The position numbers and the translations under genes were made by a program. A model generated the notes under the pieces. It was not told where the DNA came from. It made no database searches and saw nothing but the letters and a program-made list of their open reading frames with translations. A DNA stretch of 64,000 bases, from NCBI GenBank assembly GCA_016709305.1, contig JADJNA010000053.1, positions 59,176 to 123,175 of the forward strand, in the 5' to 3' direction. This DNA comes from Candidatus Villigracilis saccharophilus (GTDB lineage: Bacteria > Chloroflexota > Anaerolineae > Anaerolineales > Villigracilaceae). This document shows, piece by piece, positions 9,595 through 18,050 of this stretch (positions are counted from its first letter, which is position 1; each line of letters begins with the position of its first letter).

Positions 9595-12500
9595 TTATAA
9601 TCCGTTCGTTTCGGCTGTTTTTTGAATTGCGCGCCGCCACGGTACATTCTCAACGTACATCCGGCGCGCTTCTTCAGACGGTAATTTCGAGACCTGCGTG
9701 GTCAATAGTTGGGTTGCATTCTGCAAAACAACGTGAGCACGCGGGTCTTTTTTCTTTTCCAGGACCTGATGCACAGCCAGAAAAATTCGGAGCGGCTCCT
9801 CCGCGCCTTCGAATGACATGTTATTTTCCATGTATTGAAGGATCTCCTCCGCTTCATTCTGCGCTGAAGCCTGGTCACCAATTTCCAAATAGACATGGAT
9901 CAAGCCTGCGCGCGCTTCGACCGCTAAAATATCAGCGTGCAATGCCGTTCTGATCTGGATACTTGTCAAAAAAGCAGATGCGGAGTCTTCAAATTTTTTA
10001 TTTAATAAATAGGCATATCCCAAATAAAAATATGCCCAACCCTCGCCTGACGGGTCCCCGTTCTTGGAGGCCAGCTCAAGCGCCTGCCGCGCCCATTTGA
10101 GCGAATTGTCCGCATCCCCTTGCGCGCCCATGACCGCACTCAAATTAATATAAGCAAGCATTTCCTGTGCGCGAAGTCCGAGTCCGCGCAAGATGGTTAA
10201 CGCTTGTTCATAGTAGGATGTCGCGGCGGGGTAATCACCCAACATACCTGTCAACCAACCCAGATTTAGCAGAGCGATCCCATTGCCGTTAAGATTTCCC
10301 AATTCAGATGAAATGGAATACGCTTGTTCAAAATAATTCCTGGCAGTGAAGAAATCTCCCTGTGACAACCCGACCGTATTGGCAAGATTGTTCAAGGTCA
10401 TGGCTTCCAGATATTTATTCTTTAGTTCTCTCGCAATGACAAGCGCCTGTTCCTGATAGCCCATGGCAATCGTAGGGGTTTCAATTTCCAGGGAGACCAA
10501 TCCAAGTATGGACAGGGCTTTGCCGATCCCGGTGCGGTCATTCTGTCCTTGCGCATATCGCAAGCCCTCTTTGGCGTACTTCAAGGCCTCCTCTGCTTTT
10601 CCAATGCGCAGGAAAGAATTGGGCAGTACCAGATAGGTTGAGAGCAGCGTTTCATTATCAAGAGCCGCTTCAGCAAAGAATTTAGCGCGAGTCGCGTACG
10701 TTAATACATTTTGAAAATCACCCAAAGCGGAGAAACAATAAGAGCGGCGCATATACGCGCGGCCCAACAGTCCATCGTCCTGTAGTGTCTTTGCCAGTTC
10801 TTCAAGAATATCCAGGTCCATAAACTGCGCGGCGGAGTCGCTGTTGTTGTAATAACATTCCACACGCAGCAGCAGCAGGTCGAACTTTGTGCGCAGATCA
10901 TCGGACTGAACCAATGCCAGCGCGCGCGTGAAATAATCAATGGCTTGCTGGTTATGGTACAAACCCAGGGAGGCCTTGCCCGCGCGGCTTAGATAGTGCA
11001 GAGCCTTTTCGCGCAGGTCTGCTTTTTCGGCGTGATACGCCAATTCGCCGTAATGCGGCTCAAGATCATCGCGATAGATCCTTTCCATCGCAGCGACCGC
11101 CGTCCCGTGTAATTCGCGTTGACGGATCTGCAATTGCATCGAGTAAGCTACGTCTCTCAGTAATGCATGCCGGAAAATATATTCGATCTCGCTCAGCGGT
11201 GACCAGATATTTGCATTCTCCGCCTGTGTCATATAACTTAGGAATTTCTCTTTGGCGCGCAGCATCTCTCCCAGTACACGCACTTCAAATTCACGTCCAA
11301 GCACAGAGGCGGTTTGCACGGTCTCTTTCACTGGCTGGGTCAGGCGGTCGAGGCGCGCAACCAGCACGGCGCGTACATCGGTTGGCAGGGAATTTTCCGC
11401 CTGTTGGCTTGAAATATATTGCCCGTTCACATCCACAGTCAGCGCATTTTGTTCCAACAGATAGCGCAGGATCTGTTCGGCAAAGAACGGATTGCCTTCC
11501 GCGCGATCATTCAGCAAGGCAAGCAGCGGGTCGGCAATGGCACGACCTAAAATGTCCTTTGCAATATGAGACATGTTCGCCGGGGAGAGTTTATCAAGTT
11601 GGACCATGTTCGTTGAAATTTCATCCATGATCCGCGCGGAATCGCCTTCAGGGCGCTGCGTGGCAATAATGGCGATCGGATATTGTTTGTGCGGCGCAGA
11701 CTGCAGACTGCGTACAAAAAAAGAGAGGAATGCGCCCGTATCCTCATCCAGCCAGTGCGTATCTTCCAGGAACAGGACCAGCGGTTTACGCAGGCTCTCT
11801 GCGCGAAGAAACACGCTCAATGCGATCATCGTATTATCGTAACGACCTTTCGCGTCCAGCCTTTCGTATAACGAATCGGGCTGTGTGATATTGATCAACG
11901 CAGCCAACACCGAACTGGTTCGAAGCAGTTCCGCGCCAAGCTCACGGTCAGGTATTGCCGCGACCAATTCGTGAATATTACGCGAGAAGGCGATGAAATT
12001 AATTTCATCAGGCTGGTTTTCAAGCAGTTCAAATCGTTTCTTCAGCCAATCAATGAATGGGTTAAATGGCAGCTTTAGAATTTCGTCTGTCTGGCAAATG
12101 GCCCAACTGGCAGGGGTATCCTTAAACTCTTCAGAATACTGAAAAGAATGCACAAGACGGCTTTTGCCAATACCAGCCTCTCCCTTCAAGACCATCACGC
12201 CGGCAAATTGACCGTGTTTGAGAGGTTCTGTAAATGCTGCCAGCGCTTCCAACTCATTCCTGCGCCCAACAATCTTCCCCTGATAGACGGTTTCAACAAC
12301 GTTCTTACGCCCGATCAATACAAAAGTTTTCAAGCCGCGATTGAAACCCTTGAAATAAAATTCTCCCAGAGACCTAAGGTTAAAATGTTTTTCAGCGCGG
12401 CGGGCGATCTCTTCATCCATCCAAAACTCGCCATGGCCGGCGTGTTCCATCATACGAGCCGCGAGGTTCACTCCCCAGCTATAGGCTGTGTAATCCTCCC

Positions 12501-13524
12501 GCTGACTGGACCCGATGAATCCCGTATATGCCATGTAATAGGATATCCCAACCCCCAGCGGGATGCGCGTGCGCGTGGAAAGTTCAAGAATGAAATTTAA
12601 CGCGCGTTCCACATCATTTTCATGTGCCTTTGGCGCGCCCCAGAAAATAAGCAGGGTAAACCCTTTATCTCCAAGGTCGGGGCGTAAAAAGAAACCGCCA
12701 TATTGTTCCTGTAACAGATAAACCGTTTCCATGAACGGCGCGATCAGCGCTTCATCTGAAATGCCGGCGGGGATGTCAATAAACATATTAACCACCTGTC
12801 GGAACTCACCGATGGCGGGCAGGTGAAGAATTGCATCGTCAAGGAATATTTCAACAAGATCATCTGCAGGTTTTGGCACCGATAAAGGAAGAGGCGTGGG
12901 CAGGTCAGTGTGAATATCCTGGATCAAAAAACAATTCCCCGCCGGGGTAACGCTGACAATATCCTTCAGCAATTCATAAGAGAATGGATCTGCCACGATA
13001 TCCCCCGCGTGCGCGGATTCTTCCCCGGCGACCGCACCGTTCAAACTCTCGCCGCGAAACCAATAACTGGCGCGCCTATTGTTAATGGATCTAAAGATCT
13101 GCCAAGTCGTCCTGCCAAATCCGATCCCCGCTTTGATGCGGATATTAAATGTGCCATAGGGCGTGGATATCTGCGAATGGGATTGGGTATGCGCCTGCAT
13201 TGCCGCCGCTGATGACAAACAGCGCATCGCTGTCTCAACTGGGTCCTGTCCTGCGGGAAAAACAGCACTGAACGCGTCCCCGGCAAATCCGATCACAAAT
13301 CCGCCTTGCTGATAGACCGCATTGACCAACGGGTCGAACACCACGCGCATCATATCCGCCAGTACCTCTGCGCCATGCGCTCCCTGCGCAGAAAGCACCT
13401 CGGTCATGAAGGAAAAACCCGAGAGATCCACGAACATGGCCGCGCCTTCGAAGATTCCATTCGATTCGCCCGCGCGGTATTTTCGGAAAATAAAATCAGG
13501 TACGAGTTGATGGGATGATTGCAT
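9595..13524 (-). CDS. Adenylate/guanylate cyclase-domain protein with ATPase and TPR repeats
   Basis: This is a very large (1309-residue) signalling protein. Residues about 25-200 form a class III nucleotide cyclase homology domain with metal-site Asp residues in FVDLSGFSFM and GFAGDAFSAVFP. Residues about 240-410 form a second, more divergent cyclase domain that lacks the second metal Asp but has the transition-state motif WGVNLAARMM. An AAA/STAND-type ATPase follows, with P-loop LKGEAGIGKSRLV (about 440) and Walker B LVLFLEDTHWLDEDTG (about 580). From about residue 830 to the end are roughly 10 TPR-like repeats. The architecture matches the CyaA-like/LuxR-like ATP-binding regulators common in Chloroflexota. 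Possible roles are cAMP synthesis or protein scaffolding. The substrate specificity is not determined. Confidence 0.88.
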   Translation of the reverse strand: MQSSHQLVPDFIFRKYRAGESNGIFEGAAMFVDLSGFSFMTEVLSAQGAHGAEVLADMMRVVFDPLVNAVYQQGGFVIGFAGDAFSAVFPAGQDPVETAMRCLSSAAAMQAHTQSHSQISTPYGTFNIRIKAGIGFGRTTWQIFRSINNRRASYWFRGESLNGAVAGEESAHAGDIVADPFSYELLKDIVSVTPAGNCFLIQDIHTDLPTPLPLSVPKPADDLVEIFLDDAILHLPAIGEFRQVVNMFIDIPAGISDEALIAPFMETVYLLQEQYGGFFLRPDLGDKGFTLLIFWGAPKAHENDVERALNFILELSTRTRIPLGVGISYYMAYTGFIGSSQREDYTAYSWGVNLAARMMEHAGHGEFWMDEEIARRAEKHFNLRSLGEFYFKGFNRGLKTFVLIGRKNVVETVYQGKIVGRRNELEALAAFTEPLKHGQFAGVMVLKGEAGIGKSRLVHSFQYSEEFKDTPASWAICQTDEILKLPFNPFIDWLKKRFELLENQPDEINFIAFSRNIHELVAAIPDRELGAELLRTSSVLAALINITQPDSLYERLDAKGRYDNTMIALSVFLRAESLRKPLVLFLEDTHWLDEDTGAFLSFFVRSLQSAPHKQYPIAIIATQRPEGDSARIMDEISTNMVQLDKLSPANMSHIAKDILGRAIADPLLALLNDRAEGNPFFAEQILRYLLEQNALTVDVNGQYISSQQAENSLPTDVRAVLVARLDRLTQPVKETVQTASVLGREFEVRVLGEMLRAKEKFLSYMTQAENANIWSPLSEIEYIFRHALLRDVAYSMQLQIRQRELHGTAVAAMERIYRDDLEPHYGELAYHAEKADLREKALHYLSRAGKASLGLYHNQQAIDYFTRALALVQSDDLRTKFDLLLLRVECYYNNSDSAAQFMDLDILEELAKTLQDDGLLGRAYMRRSYCFSALGDFQNVLTYATRAKFFAEAALDNETLLSTYLVLPNSFLRIGKAEEALKYAKEGLRYAQGQNDRTGIGKALSILGLVSLEIETPTIAMGYQEQALVIARELKNKYLEAMTLNNLANTVGLSQGDFFTARNYFEQAYSISSELGNLNGNGIALLNLGWLTGMLGDYPAATSYYEQALTILRGLGLRAQEMLAYINLSAVMGAQGDADNSLKWARQALELASKNGDPSGEGWAYFYLGYAYLLNKKFEDSASAFLTSIQIRTALHADILAVEARAGLIHVYLEIGDQASAQNEAEEILQYMENNMSFEGAEEPLRIFLAVHQVLEKKKDPRAHVVLQNATQLLTTQVSKLPSEEARRMYVENVPWRRAIQKTAETNGL

Positions 13525-13564
13525 GGTGCGTTGATTTTACCGCTTCCGTATCCAATGAGAAGGT

Positions 13565-13606
13565 CATACAAAAAATCCCCGTCATCAGCCGGGGATTTTT
13601 TGTATG
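13565..13606 (-). terminator. Intrinsic terminator after aminotransferase-V gene
   Basis: A 16-bp perfect stem (13565-13580 with 13591-13606) and 10-base loop carries GGGGATTTTTTG. It lies directly after the stop of the minus-strand gene at 13607. T-runs on both strands could also help insulate the next minus-strand gene. Confidence 0.85.
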
Positions 13607-14890
13607 CTATTTACTGATCTTTATCAATGCTTCCTTTAACCGCTCCACTTCTTCAAGTGTGTTGTAATGGGCAGCTCCAACACGGACCATGCCGCCCTGA
13701 TCTTCGACGCCGAGTCTCTCGCTAACATTGAGCGCGTAATAATTTCCATCCCAAACATAGATGCCTTCTTCCGCCAGTTTCTCAGCGACAAGACGTGGAT
13801 GCATATCCTTCAAGCGGAACGAGAATGTCGCCACGCGGTCATCCAGACGACGGACATCGGCCAGACCATATAAACGCAAACCGGGAACAGCTTCCAGCGC
13901 GGAAAGAAGCGCGCGCCCAAGTTCGAATTCATAGGCGCGGATGGCTGTCATTCCCTTTTTGAGTTCCAGTCTGCGTCCTTGATACCCGTCAGCGCTCAAG
14001 CCTTCGATGTACTCGCCGCCAAATTCCCTGCCGATCCATTCGAAATATTCGATCGCGCCAAGCACGCCCGCGATGCCCTCATGGTTTTGTGTGCCGGTCT
14101 CAAATTTGCCCGGCAGTTTGTTGGTCGCAGGGCGGACTTTGTAGGCGAATAATTTTTCCAGCAGGTCATGCTTGCCGTATAAAATACCCGCGTGCGTGCC
14201 GAAAAATTTGTAGGCGGATGAAACCAAAAAATCACAATCCAGTTTTTGAACATCAATGGGACCATGAGGCGCATACTGGACAGCGTCAATATAGACCAGC
14301 GTGCCGGCATCGTGCGCCATCTTGATGATCTTTTCGATCGGGTTGATCGTGCCAAGCGAGTTGGAAGCATATCCCACCGCCAACAGGCGCGGCTTTCGCT
14401 CCAGCGCTTTTTGCAGGTCGTCCAATTTCAATGTTCCATCTTCCACATCAAAATCAACCCAGTTAACTTTGACGCCCCGATCCTGCGCGGCCAGCGTCCA
14501 GGGTGTGACATTGGCGTCATGGTCAAGGCGGGTGACCACGATCTCGTCACCTTCATTCCAATCGCGTGAAATGGAGCGGCTGATATGCAATGTGAGTGTG
14601 GTCATGTTGTTGCCGAAGACGATCTCTTCTGCAGAGGGCGCGTTGTAGAAATCCGCCATGGCGCGATGAGCTTCGTCCAGAACAGCATCTGAGGCGATGC
14701 TGGTGGCGAATGCGCCTTCGTGGTTGGCGTTACATTCGATTAGATACTTGTTGATGCGGTCAAGACTGTGTCTTGCGATCTGCGTTCCGCCGGGGTTGTC
14801 GAAGAAAATAGCCGGACGGTCAAGAGCTGGGAATTGCTGGCGTATTAATTTAAGATTTTCGCTGAGCACGGTCGAATGATCAGGGGACAT
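13607..14890 (-). CDS. Cysteine-desulfurase-like class V aminotransferase (VC1184 type)
   Basis: This is a 427-residue PLP-dependent enzyme of the class V aminotransferase fold, closest in pattern to the TIGR01976 (VC1184) subgroup of cysteine-desulfurase-like proteins. The opening IFFDNPGGTQIARHSL and the PLP-Lys motif SSAYKFFGTHAGILYG are characteristic. The segment YIDAVQYAPHGPIDV holds the Asp and the following aromatic and His residues expected near the cofactor. There is no obvious catalytic Cys loop like that of IscS, so the true substrate may differ from cysteine. AAAGGAG lies 7 bases before the ATG. It is divergently arranged from the universal stress protein gene. Confidence 0.85.
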   Translation of the reverse strand: MSPDHSTVLSENLKLIRQQFPALDRPAIFFDNPGGTQIARHSLDRINKYLIECNANHEGAFATSIASDAVLDEAHRAMADFYNAPSAEEIVFGNNMTTLTLHISRSISRDWNEGDEIVVTRLDHDANVTPWTLAAQDRGVKVNWVDFDVEDGTLKLDDLQKALERKPRLLAVGYASNSLGTINPIEKIIKMAHDAGTLVYIDAVQYAPHGPIDVQKLDCDFLVSSAYKFFGTHAGILYGKHDLLEKLFAYKVRPATNKLPGKFETGTQNHEGIAGVLGAIEYFEWIGREFGGEYIEGLSADGYQGRRLELKKGMTAIRAYEFELGRALLSALEAVPGLRLYGLADVRRLDDRVATFSFRLKDMHPRLVAEKLAEEGIYVWDGNYYALNVSERLGVEDQGGMVRVGAAHYNTLEEVERLKEALIKISK

Positions 14891-14964
14891 GCAAAACTCC
14901 TTTAATGAAAATTAGACAGAGAGGTTGTATACTAAGATTGTACCCCACACAACAAGGAGGCAAT

Positions 14965-15387
14965 ATGTTCGAAAGAGTTCTGTTGGCCGTAGATGGTTCC
15001 GATCATGCCTTGCACGCCGCACGTACGGCCGCCGACCTGGCGCGCGCCATGAATTCAAATGAGTTTCGCATTGTGGTGGCTTATGATTTCATTCCACCCT
15101 ATCTTGGCGAGCCGAACCTGCAATATGCGATCGACGCGCGTATAGATGATGCCAAGGCCATTATGAAAAAAGCCATTGAGGCGGTGGGGCAAATCCCTTG
15201 TGAGATCAATACTGAAATGATCGAAGGCTCGGCAGCCGAAGCTGTACTGGATGTAGCTGTCACGCGCAATAGTGATGTGATCGTAATAGGTTCGCGCGGG
15301 TTGGGCACGCTGGCCGGCTTGCTGCTCGGCAGTACCAGTCAAAAAGTTGTGGCGCACGCGCCCTGTCCGGTGCTTATTGTCCGGTAG
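14965..15387 (+). CDS. Universal stress protein (UspA family)
   Basis: This is a 140-residue single-domain Usp protein starting MFERVLLAVDGSDHAL. The ATG at 14965 is preferred because AAGGAGG lies 7 bases upstream; a longer open frame exists but lacks such a site. The ATP-binding pattern G-2x-G-9x-G-S/T is present as GSRGLGTLAGLLLGSTSQKV, so it is probably of the ATP-binding class. A cytoplasmic dimer is expected, acting in stress survival. Its last 14 bases overlap the end of the converging mobA gene. Confidence 0.93.
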   Translation: MFERVLLAVDGSDHALHAARTAADLARAMNSNEFRIVVAYDFIPPYLGEPNLQYAIDARIDDAKAIMKKAIEAVGQIPCEINTEMIEGSAAEAVLDVAVTRNSDVIVIGSRGLGTLAGLLLGSTSQKVVAHAPCPVLIVR

Positions 15388-15979
15388 CGCGTTTCTCCGC
15401 TTCTAAAAATTCTTCCGGTGTGTTTAGATTCCAAAAACATAACCCTGACGGGTCAAAGGAAAATACCTCTTCAGAGGTAAGCGTCCGTACTTTTACTTCT
15501 GGAAACCACGAGATGACCTTCCACTGATCCGCGTCTATTGCTGATGCAATGGCGGGCAGACAGGTCTCGCGGCGGTACAGCGCATGGAATGGTTCGTAGC
15601 CTTCATCCGTTTTGGCGATGACCACATCCGCTTCACCGCTCACCATGAGTCTGCGCGCGTCTTCGAAGAAGGTTGAACTGGCGAAGGGCATATCACAGGC
15701 AACCACCGCCGCCAGCGGATGAGTGGCGGAAGCGATGGCAGTGTAGAGTCCGCCCAATGCGCCGCGCCCGGGCTTGAGGTCTGGGATGAGGCGCAGGCCT
15801 AAAAATTCATACTCCACGGGACGATTTGTTGTAATAATGATCTCGTCTGCGATCGGCGCGAGTCGATCGATCACCCGTTCAATGAGCGGATGTCCTAGGA
15901 ATAATTTCAAGGCTTTGTCCTCGCCCATGCGTGAGGATGCGCCGCCTGCTTGAATGACGACAGTGATCGCTTGTTTCAC
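15374..15979 (-). CDS. mobA: Molybdenum cofactor guanylyltransferase MobA
   Basis: This is a nucleotidyltransferase that adds GMP to molybdopterin, forming the MGD cofactor. The glycine-rich GTP loop is VIQAGGASSRMGEDKAL, with Arg and Lys in the expected places. The metal/guanine part contains LIPDLKPGRGALGGLYTAI and VVACDMPFAS, which has the conserved Asp. I place the start at the GTG at 15979, preceded by AAAAGG about 10 bases upstream; the longer frame begins with TTG at 16000 and lacks a site. About 201 residues, the normal length. No other molybdenum genes are in the window. The 3' end overlaps the stress protein gene in the opposite direction. Confidence 0.9.
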   Translation of the reverse strand: MKQAITVVIQAGGASSRMGEDKALKLFLGHPLIERVIDRLAPIADEIIITTNRPVEYEFLGLRLIPDLKPGRGALGGLYTAIASATHPLAAVVACDMPFASSTFFEDARRLMVSGEADVVIAKTDEGYEPFHALYRRETCLPAIASAIDADQWKVISWFPEVKVRTLTSEEVFSFDPSGLCFWNLNTPEEFLEAEKRATGQ

Positions 15980-16035
15980 AGATTCATAACCTTTTATCAA
16001 AGATCAAAATTAAATTCAGCATGGACATATTATAG

Positions 16036-17130
16036 ATGAGTTCGCTGGCAAATGTATTGGACGGCTTAACGGTTGAAGGTGAATTGTATGAACCGCAAGC
16101 GGATGGCGCGGTACGCTGTTTCGCGTGCGGTCACCGCTGTTTGATCCGTGAGGGCAGACGCGGAATTTGTCAGGTGCGGTTTAATAAGGGCGGAAAGTTA
16201 CGTGTGCCGTGGGGATATGTAGCGGCATTGCAATGCGACCCGATCGAGAAGAAACCCTTTTCACATGTATTACCGGGCACGAACGCATTGACATTTGGAA
16301 TGCTGGGCTGCAATTATCACTGCGGGTATTGCCAGAATTGGTTAACGTCACAGGCGCTGCGAGACCCGGCTTCTGAGATCGCGGGCCAGTTTGTAAGAAA
16401 AATAGCGCCTGCACAAATTCTGGAGCATGCGAGGAGGACAAAGGCTTCGGTAGTTGTCTCTTCATACAACGAGCCATTAATCACTAGCGAATGGGCGGTT
16501 GATATTTTTAAAGAGGCAAAAACGGCTGGGTTAATCTGCGCTTATGTGTCGAATGGAAATAACACGCCCGAAGTGATGGAGTATATCCGTCCGTATATTG
16601 ACGCATATAAGATCGACCTGAAATGTATGAGCGAGAAGAAATATCGTACGCTCGGCGGCACGTTGAAAAATACGCTGGACGGGATCAAAAGGGCACATGA
16701 CCTGGGACTGTGGGTGGAAGTAGTGACTTTGGTGGTTCCGGGCTTCAATGATTCAAACGAAGAATTATGGGACGCGGCGCGTTTCCTGGCAGAGTTATCG
16801 GTTGATATTCCCTGGCATGTAACGGCTTTTCACAAAGACTATAAAATGACCGCGCCGGACAATACCGGTCCGCAGACATTGATGCGCGCGGCTGACATCG
16901 GACGCGAGGCGGGGCTGAGGTATGTGTACGCGGGGAATTTAGCGGGTCATGTCGGAGAGTATGAAACTACTCATTGCCCGAAATGTAGTTATCCGCTTGT
17001 GAAACGAAGCGGGTATGTCATCCGCGCATACAAGATCACGCGCGAGGGGACATGTCCAAAGTGCGCAGAAAAAATTGCGGGGTTATGGACTAAAGATTCT
17101 TCAAAGATTTCTTTATGTAATTTGAGTTAA
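16036..17130 (+). CDS. amrS: AmrS-type radical SAM enzyme (AmmeMemoRadiSam system)
   Basis: This is a 364-residue radical SAM protein resembling pyruvate-formate-lyase activating enzymes and belonging to the AmmeMemoRadiSam group. The 4Fe-4S motif CNYHCGYCQNW (CxxxCxxC) lies near residue 95. An N-terminal cysteine pair set (CFACGHRCLIREGRRGIC) precedes it. The C-terminus has an additional ribbon with CPKCSYPL and CPKCAEKI. VEVVTLVVPGFNDS and FHKDYKM are typical of the AmrS family. The usual partners (the Memo and AMMECR1 proteins) are not in this window. The precise substrate of the system is not settled. Cytosolic and oxygen-sensitive. Confidence 0.88.
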   Translation: MSSLANVLDGLTVEGELYEPQADGAVRCFACGHRCLIREGRRGICQVRFNKGGKLRVPWGYVAALQCDPIEKKPFSHVLPGTNALTFGMLGCNYHCGYCQNWLTSQALRDPASEIAGQFVRKIAPAQILEHARRTKASVVVSSYNEPLITSEWAVDIFKEAKTAGLICAYVSNGNNTPEVMEYIRPYIDAYKIDLKCMSEKKYRTLGGTLKNTLDGIKRAHDLGLWVEVVTLVVPGFNDSNEELWDAARFLAELSVDIPWHVTAFHKDYKMTAPDNTGPQTLMRAADIGREAGLRYVYAGNLAGHVGEYETTHCPKCSYPLVKRSGYVIRAYKITREGTCPKCAEKIAGLWTKDSSKISLCNLS

Positions 17131-17173
17131 TTTTCTTGATTTGATGTTTTCATTGCGTAAGGCGTCAAAAACC

Positions 17174-17202
17174 TTGACAAATTAGAACAAATGTTCTATA
17201 TT
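17174..17202 (+). promoter_or_regulatory. Promoter with LexA-box-like palindrome
   Basis: TTGACA (17174-17179) and TATATT (17197-17202) are 17 bases apart, a near-ideal sigma-70-type promoter. Between and overlapping them lies the perfect palindrome TAGAACAAATGTTCTA (17183-17198). It contains GAAC-N4-GTTC, the SOS box core of Gram-positive-type LexA proteins. LexA control of the next gene is an inference. Confidence 0.6.
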
Positions 17203-17248
17203 CGGAAATGTCGAATTTACCGAGTATGGTTACATCAGGAGAACCGCA

Positions 17249-17974
17249 ATGAACCGTTCCCTCAATATTAATATTCTTCCATTTCTTAAAAACACCGCCC
17301 TTCAACGAGGCGCGATCTTTGGCAGTATCCTTATTACGGCCCTGCTCGCTTTTGAATTGTTCAATTTTGGGACAACTTCATTCGCATTGCGGGATGTTCT
17401 AGGCGACCTGAAATTCGCGGGAATGCACTGGTCGGCGATTCTGGCTTTTGCCTTCTGCGGAATTGACTTTGCAGGAATCGCCCGCATCTTCACTCCAGAA
17501 CAGGGGCGCGACGAACCAGCCGAGGTTTGGTACCTCTTTGGGGCATGGCTGCTTGCTGCGGCATTCAATGCCATATTGACCTGGTGGGGTGTATCAGTGG
17601 CAATCCTCAATCACAGCGTTGAAGGCGGCTCACTGGTCGGGCAGTCCGTCATGATCAAGGCAGTGCCGATCTTTGTGGCGGCCATGGTCTGGCTGATCCG
17701 CGTGTTGATCATTGGGACCTTCTCTGTGGCCGGGGAACGTCTGTTCACACTTGCAGATGTGCACGACCGCTATTCTTCACAAAGGAATTACCCGGCTCAG
17801 GCACAACAGCCTGCCTATCGCCCCAATCAACCCAGCACTAATACTCCGCGCCCAGCGCCCAAGCCGACTCCAAACTATGGCACCAATCGCCCTGTCGCTG
17901 AACCAACCTATCACCCGATCGGCATGACGGCCATGGGCGCCAACGAACAGAACACTTCCTCTATGCGGAGGTAA
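17249..17974 (+). CDS. Hypothetical membrane protein with proline-rich tail
   Basis: This is a 241-residue protein with about four hydrophobic helices (approximately residues 22-42, 62-80, 98-120 and 138-160). A long hydrophilic, Pro/Gln/Asn-rich C-terminal tail (about 180-241) follows, probably unstructured and cytoplasmic. No domain is recognised. CAGGAG lies 7-12 bases before the ATG. The gene has a strong promoter carrying a LexA-like site and a hairpin terminator downstream, so it is a one-gene transcription unit. DNA-damage control would be consistent with a stress or phage-related role but is unproven. Confidence 0.65.
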   Translation: MNRSLNINILPFLKNTALQRGAIFGSILITALLAFELFNFGTTSFALRDVLGDLKFAGMHWSAILAFAFCGIDFAGIARIFTPEQGRDEPAEVWYLFGAWLLAAAFNAILTWWGVSVAILNHSVEGGSLVGQSVMIKAVPIFVAAMVWLIRVLIIGTFSVAGERLFTLADVHDRYSSQRNYPAQAQQPAYRPNQPSTNTPRPAPKPTPNYGTNRPVAEPTYHPIGMTAMGANEQNTSSMRR

Positions 17975-18020
17975 TCCTTGGACAAGCAGCTTTGGTTTTC
18001 ATATCTTTACTTCTTAACAA

Positions 18021-18050
18021 TGAAACGCCCCAACGGGCGTTTCAACTTTT
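18021..18050 (+). terminator. Terminator after membrane protein gene
   Basis: A perfect 10-bp stem TGAAACGCCC/GGGCGTTTCA (18021-18030 and 18035-18044) with a 4-base CAAC loop is followed by ACTTTTG. Confidence 0.75.

Noticed and set aside
12148..12600. A 150-codon open frame on the plus strand
   Set aside because: It is inside the cyclase-ATPase gene on the opposite strand, with low-complexity translation and no start signal.
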